DNA of 64,000 nt from positions 124,001-188,000 of the forward strand of contig NZ_MIES01000026.1 in assembly GCF_003054965.1 (NCBI RefSeq). Reading direction: 5' to 3'. Shown one piece after another: positions 61,115 to 64,000 of this stretch. The DNA is from Saccharospirillum sp. MSK14-1. Lineage in GTDB: Bacteria; Pseudomonadota; Gammaproteobacteria; Pseudomonadales; Natronospirillaceae. A program made the position numbers and the translations under genes. Numbering within the stretch: position 1 is the stretch's first letter; each line of letters starts with the position of its first letter. The notes below the pieces were generated by a model. That model searched no databases and had not been told where the DNA came from. It saw nothing but the letters and a program-made list of their open reading frames with translations.

Positions 61115-61579
61115 TCAGGCGACTTGCCCACGGTGAATGTTGTGCAATCGCTCAATCAAATGATCTTCCAATTCAAAGCGTTCGGTCATTTGTTCACCCA
61201 GCTTGGACAGGTCGTCTGGCAGATCATCCGCGTGGGTCGCGCATTGCTCCGGCGTGTCGTATTTGTCGTTAAAGTAGAGAATAAATTCGGTGGTGGTTTC
61301 TAAGGCAGGGTAGAGCTTGTGGGCTAAATCCAGGCCGCCGTCGTCAAACTCACGCGCTTCACGAATAAGCTGCTCATAAATCTCAAAATGCCCGGCGGAA
61401 ACATAATCCATCAGCGTTTCGCAAAAATCTTGCAGTGGTTGTGCTTGTTGGTCAGCAGCAATGTCTTTCTTCAGTTTGAAATAAGCGATCAGCGTCCGTT
61501 TGCGGTTCTCCAGCCAACGGTCGATCATTTCGTGAGTGCCGCCCCAACGCTCATGGGCTGTTTTGCAATCTTCGAGCAT
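61115..61579 (-). CDS. rsd: Sigma-D anti-sigma factor (Rsd/AlgQ family)
   Basis: 154 residues from the ATG at 61579 (SD GGGA 7 bases before; an upstream start at 61612 is less likely). Rsd binds region 4 of sigma70 in stationary phase; AlgQ is the Pseudomonas form that also affects alginate genes. Marks: HEMIDRWLENRKRTLIAYFK, FCETLMDYVSAGHFEIYEQL and ERFELEDHLIERLHNIH, the latter two carrying the sigma-contact residues as in E. coli. It lies at the top of the algQ-WD40-parA-algP series. 6S RNA, another sigma70 regulator, is elsewhere in this window. Confidence 0.9.
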   Translation of the reverse strand: MLEDCKTAHERWGGTHEMIDRWLENRKRTLIAYFKLKKDIAADQQAQPLQDFCETLMDYVSAGHFEIYEQLIREAREFDDGGLDLAHKLYPALETTTEFILYFNDKYDTPEQCATHADDLPDDLSKLGEQMTERFELEDHLIERLHNIHRGQVA

Positions 61580-61796
61580 ATTGTTTCCCACTGTCAGAGA
61601 TTCGGCCGGCAACCCGGCCGTTTATTGCTGGGTTTGCTTCCTAGAAGACTCACTATAGGTCAGCCACCCACACCCGACAACTGCCCGCCGTTTCCCAGTG
61701 GGCAGTCTGCGATGTGAGCGCTAGAATAACTGGACTGATTCATATCGACGGGCCAGGATGTGACCCGTTTACATCCGTTCAGGAGACGTTGCCGAC

Positions 61797-62225
61797 ATGA
61801 CAGCTCAGCCTATTTATCGACGTTACTCTGCCGCTTTATTGGCCAGCTTGACGATGCTGTTGGCGGTTATCAGCCTAACGGCATACGCAGAAGAAGAGCC
61901 GCTGGGACCCAATTATGTGGCGCTGGAACCCGAGTTCACGCTGAACTATGGCCAGGGTGATCGGCTTAAATATGTCCAGCTGTCGGTCACACTGGAAGTG
62001 GACGACAACAACGCCGCGTTGGAAGTCAACGCTCACGCCGATTCGATCCGACACGCCGTCATCATGCAGTTTGCTCGTGAAGAAGAAAGTACATTACGCA
62101 GCATCGAAGGACGTGAATTGATCCGTGAACGCTTGCTGGACCGACTGCGGGAAGTCATGGAACGCGAAGTGGGTGAGGCGATGATTCGTAAAGTGCTGTT
62201 CACCTCTATTGTGGTTCAGGGCTGA
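61797..62225 (+). CDS. FliL-like periplasmic protein
   Basis: 142 residues. A signal peptide (about 1-31, LLASLTMLLAVISLTAYA) precedes NYVALEPEFTLNYGQGDRLK then YVQLSVTLEVDDNNAALEVN, HADSIRHAVIMQFAREEEST and RLREVMEREVGEAMIRKVLF, the FliL pattern (stomatin-like fold). Real FliL has an uncleaved N-terminal anchor and stays at the flagellar stator; here the residues around Ala31-Glu32 could be a cleavage site. No flagellar genes are adjacent. The same kind of orphan fliL-like gene lies near algQ in some pseudomonads, as I recall. Confidence 0.82.
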   Translation: MTAQPIYRRYSAALLASLTMLLAVISLTAYAEEEPLGPNYVALEPEFTLNYGQGDRLKYVQLSVTLEVDDNNAALEVNAHADSIRHAVIMQFAREEESTLRSIEGRELIRERLLDRLREVMEREVGEAMIRKVLFTSIVVQG

Positions 62226-62245
62226 CCTGAACTCGAGGGACAGAC

Positions 62246-62458
62246 TTAGGCGGAGCGGTGGGTGTTCGACTGAGTGGCATCCGTTTCCTGCTGCTTCTGG
62301 TACTGCTCAAAACCATCATCCCAGCCGGATTCCCAAGCGGCTACCAGCACATCCATCTGATAACAGCAGTCTTCCGCACCACGACCGGTCAAACCCACCA
62401 TATACCCTTGTTGGTAGGCTTTATTGAGGCTGTCCAGCGTCCAATGCGAGCGCTCCAT
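62246..62458 (-). CDS. Ribosome modulation factor (Rmf/CrpP)-like protein
   Basis: 70 residues. The pattern LNKAYQQGYMVGLTGRGAED then CCYQMDVLVAAWESGWDDGF matches the Rmf family layout A-x2-G-Y-x2-G-x2-G-R-x3-C-x-Y...W-x2-G-W. Rmf promotes ribosome dimers in stationary phase; the related CrpP proteins have other roles. The charge here is more acidic than in E. coli Rmf (DDGFEQYQKQQETDAT), so ribosome binding is not assured. It overlaps nothing, with no good SD, and is convergent with the FliL-like gene. Confidence 0.75.
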   Translation of the reverse strand: MERSHWTLDSLNKAYQQGYMVGLTGRGAEDCCYQMDVLVAAWESGWDDGFEQYQKQQETDATQSNTHRSA

Positions 62459-62614
62459 GCGGTGCTAACCCTCTGTGCGCCTTTGCGCGATGAGCGGTAA
62501 TCAGATATCAGCCGCCCGACAGGTTTAGCGCGGCCACATCGAAACAGTGATGAAGCTCACAATACTACCTCGCCCAACCGCTCAAATGTAAGGTCTTTTG
62601 CTACCAATTCTCAT

Positions 62615-64000
62615 TTATTGGCGCAGATAACGGCTTAAAAAGGCATCAAAGTCGTCCTGACTATCTGCTTCCATCTGCGCTTGTGACGCCAGGCTGGTGG
62701 CTGCGGCCTCGCGCAGCGCGTTGAACGCTGCCCGATCGTCGGGGTCGTCCTGACTCCGATTGCTATGCAACCCCGCCAAAGCCATGCTGGCTTTGCGGAA
62801 AGACCCGGCTTCCTGAACCTGACTGAGAAACTTGGCCGATGGGGTTAAATCGGCATCGATCAACTTGGCGCGTTGCGATTCCACCGCCTCGACATACCCC
62901 GATCCAGGCGCCAGCGAATCCAGTTCGGCCGCCAGCGTTGACAGAGAATCAAGCACGCGCTTGCCTTGGTCACGCAGCCCGATGGCCTGACCGTTAAAGA
63001 CCAGCTCCAGCTTGGGGTCACGCCCGGCCGCCGCAACGCGCTGATTGTTTTCCCGCAGCCGGAAACAGTCTTCGCGCTGAATCAGTGAATTGTCCTGGAC
63101 CAAACACCAGAACAAGAAGAGGTCGACGAAACGCATGCGCTCGACATCGATGCCATAAGGCGCAAAGGGATCAACATCGAGACAACGCACTTCGATGTAT
63201 TCAACGCCACGTTCGTTCAAGGCGTGGATCGGTTTCTCACCGCTGCGCGCCACCCGCTTGGGACGCAAGTCGCTGTAGTATTCGTTTTCAATCTGCAGGA
63301 TGGCCGTACTCAGCTGGCGGTATTCACCATCTACTTTGGTGCCAATGGCTTCATACGGCGCGTAGGGCGTATGAATGGCCTCCGACAGCGTCTCAGCGTA
63401 GGTCTCAAGACTGTTAAAGCAAACATAGAGACTGCTCTGGGCGTTGTTTGAATACCCCAGGTCACTCATCCGCAAACTGGTGGCGTAGCGACCAAAGAGG
63501 GTGTCATCGCCCAGGGGCTCCAAGCCGTGATTGTCTTTAGGCAAGAAGCTGCGATCAGCCGCCGGAGACGCGCCGAACAAATACAGCAACAACCACGAAT
63601 GACGCCGGAACCCGCGGATCAGACTGAAATATTCACGGTTGATAAATGCCTGCAGCGAGCCGTTCCAGCCCGAGCGCTGCGCCCAATCGGCCCAGAAATC
63701 ACTCGGCATTGACCAGTTGTAATGTACCCCGGCGATGGTTTGCATGGTACGGCCGTAGCGATGCCAAAGACCGTGACGATAAATGGTTTTTAAGCGGCCA
63801 ATATGGCTGCTGCCGTACTGAGCAATGGGAATCTCCGTCTCAGCAGGTAGACGAGTCGGCATCGATGCCGGCCACAATTGCTCGCCGTTAAGCTGGGTGA
63901 GGGTGTAACGATGTAACTGACCCAACTCGGCCAACGCCGCTTCGGGCTGATCGTGCACACCGGTAATAAATTCCAGCAAGGCTTCAGAATAATCGGTGGT
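62615..64000 (-). CDS. gshA: Glutamate-cysteine ligase (GshA), 5' end outside the window
   Basis: The frame is open to the right edge (reading TTDYSEALLEFITGVHDQPE), so about the first 50-55 residues are missing. The enzyme joins glutamate and cysteine, the first step of glutathione synthesis. E. coli-type marks: TLTQLNGEQLWPASMPTRLP, EIPIAQYGSSHIGRLKTIYR with the conserved GRxK, MQTIAGVHYNWSMPSDFW, and later YIEVRCLDVDPFAPYG. The visible length (over 460 residues) fits the 518-residue family. It is the proteobacterial class I enzyme. Confidence 0.96.
   Translation of the reverse strand, partial: TTDYSEALLEFITGVHDQPEAALAELGQLHRYTLTQLNGEQLWPASMPTRLPAETEIPIAQYGSSHIGRLKTIYRHGLWHRYGRTMQTIAGVHYNWSMPSDFWADWAQRSGWNGSLQAFINREYFSLIRGFRRHSWLLLYLFGASPAADRSFLPKDNHGLEPLGDDTLFGRYATSLRMSDLGYSNNAQSSLYVCFNSLETYAETLSEAIHTPYAPYEAIGTKVDGEYRQLSTAILQIENEYYSDLRPKRVARSGEKPIHALNERGVEYIEVRCLDVDPFAPYGIDVERMRFVDLFLFWCLVQDNSLIQREDCFRLRENNQRVAAAGRDPKLELVFNGQAIGLRDQGKRVLDSLSTLAAELDSLAPGSGYVEAVESQRAKLIDADLTPSAKFLSQVQEAGSFRKASMALAGLHSNRSQDDPDDRAAFNALREAAATSLASQAQMEADSQDDFDAFLSRYLRQ

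Overview
The window is one continuous chromosomal segment of a moderately GC-rich gammaproteobacterium. Evidence: the zapA–6S RNA–fau order, ygfB–pepP, ubiE–ubiJ–ubiB–(hisE)–tatABC, an E. coli-like ModF, a GntR/gluconokinase/gluconate-type TRAP cluster, and an algP/algQ neighbourhood as in pseudomonads. HemB has the Mg-type active site typical of pseudomonads and relatives. Together with a large chemotaxis cluster, this suggests a motile, probably marine or saline, member of the Oceanospirillales (Saccharospirillum-like). The genus is inference only. There is no rRNA, tRNA, CRISPR array, prophage or IS element. Almost everything is housekeeping or well-kept accessory DNA.

Layout. 1-5.8 kb: the tail of a response-regulator/hybrid kinase protein, a divergent pair made of an ATP-grasp (RimK-like) ligase and a GNAT acetyltransferase fused to a C39-like peptidase, a ModF-type twin ABC ATPase, a DUF218 (ElyC/YdcF) envelope protein and an EVE-domain protein. 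6-9.7 kb: fau, 6S RNA, zapA, a small coiled-coil gene, ygfB and pepP. 9.8-21.9 kb: a REC-HDOD regulator and a ten-gene minus-strand chemosensory operon (short MCP, STAS, REC-SpoIIE-kinase, cheY, cheA, cheW, MCP with CheR-docking tail, cheR, cheD, cheB). 22-29.7 kb: a 1-Cys peroxiredoxin, folA/hpt, a Pho-box-controlled ppk facing ppx, and a gamma carbonic anhydrase. 29.8-34.3 kb: an accessory patch with small ORFs and an ECF42-type sigma factor. Two DGPF/YCII genes there share the same putative promoter motif, and between them lie an AT-rich membrane gene and a wrecked acetyltransferase gene.

34.4-39.7 kb: a zinc-uptake-like (Zrg) operon, probably headed by an LCAT-type lipase gene with a Zur-like palindrome in its promoter. 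39.8-46.3 kb: an AEC transporter, then gntR, gntK, a TRAP transporter with two GntR operators, and a Gfo/Idh oxidoreductase. 46.4-51.5 kb: tatABC, hisE and ubiquinone genes. 51.6-57.9 kb: hemB, trxA, rho, a clpP paralogue, an ABC-F ATPase and its TIGR02444 partner. 57.9-64 kb: the lysine-rich AlgP, an orphan ParA, a WD40 lipoprotein, AlgQ/Rsd, a FliL-like protein, an Rmf-family protein and gshA, which is cut by the window edge.

The points most worth a second look are the ECF42/DGPF regulon with its repeated promoter, the Zur-like site in front of the lipase-zinc operon, the RimK-like/GNAT-C39 pair, four repeated GFGFF motifs in the CheA linker, and a palindromic gene end where both strands encode nearly the same peptide. 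I did not find a system that I can defend as wholly new. All family assignments come from reading the sequences; no database search was run.
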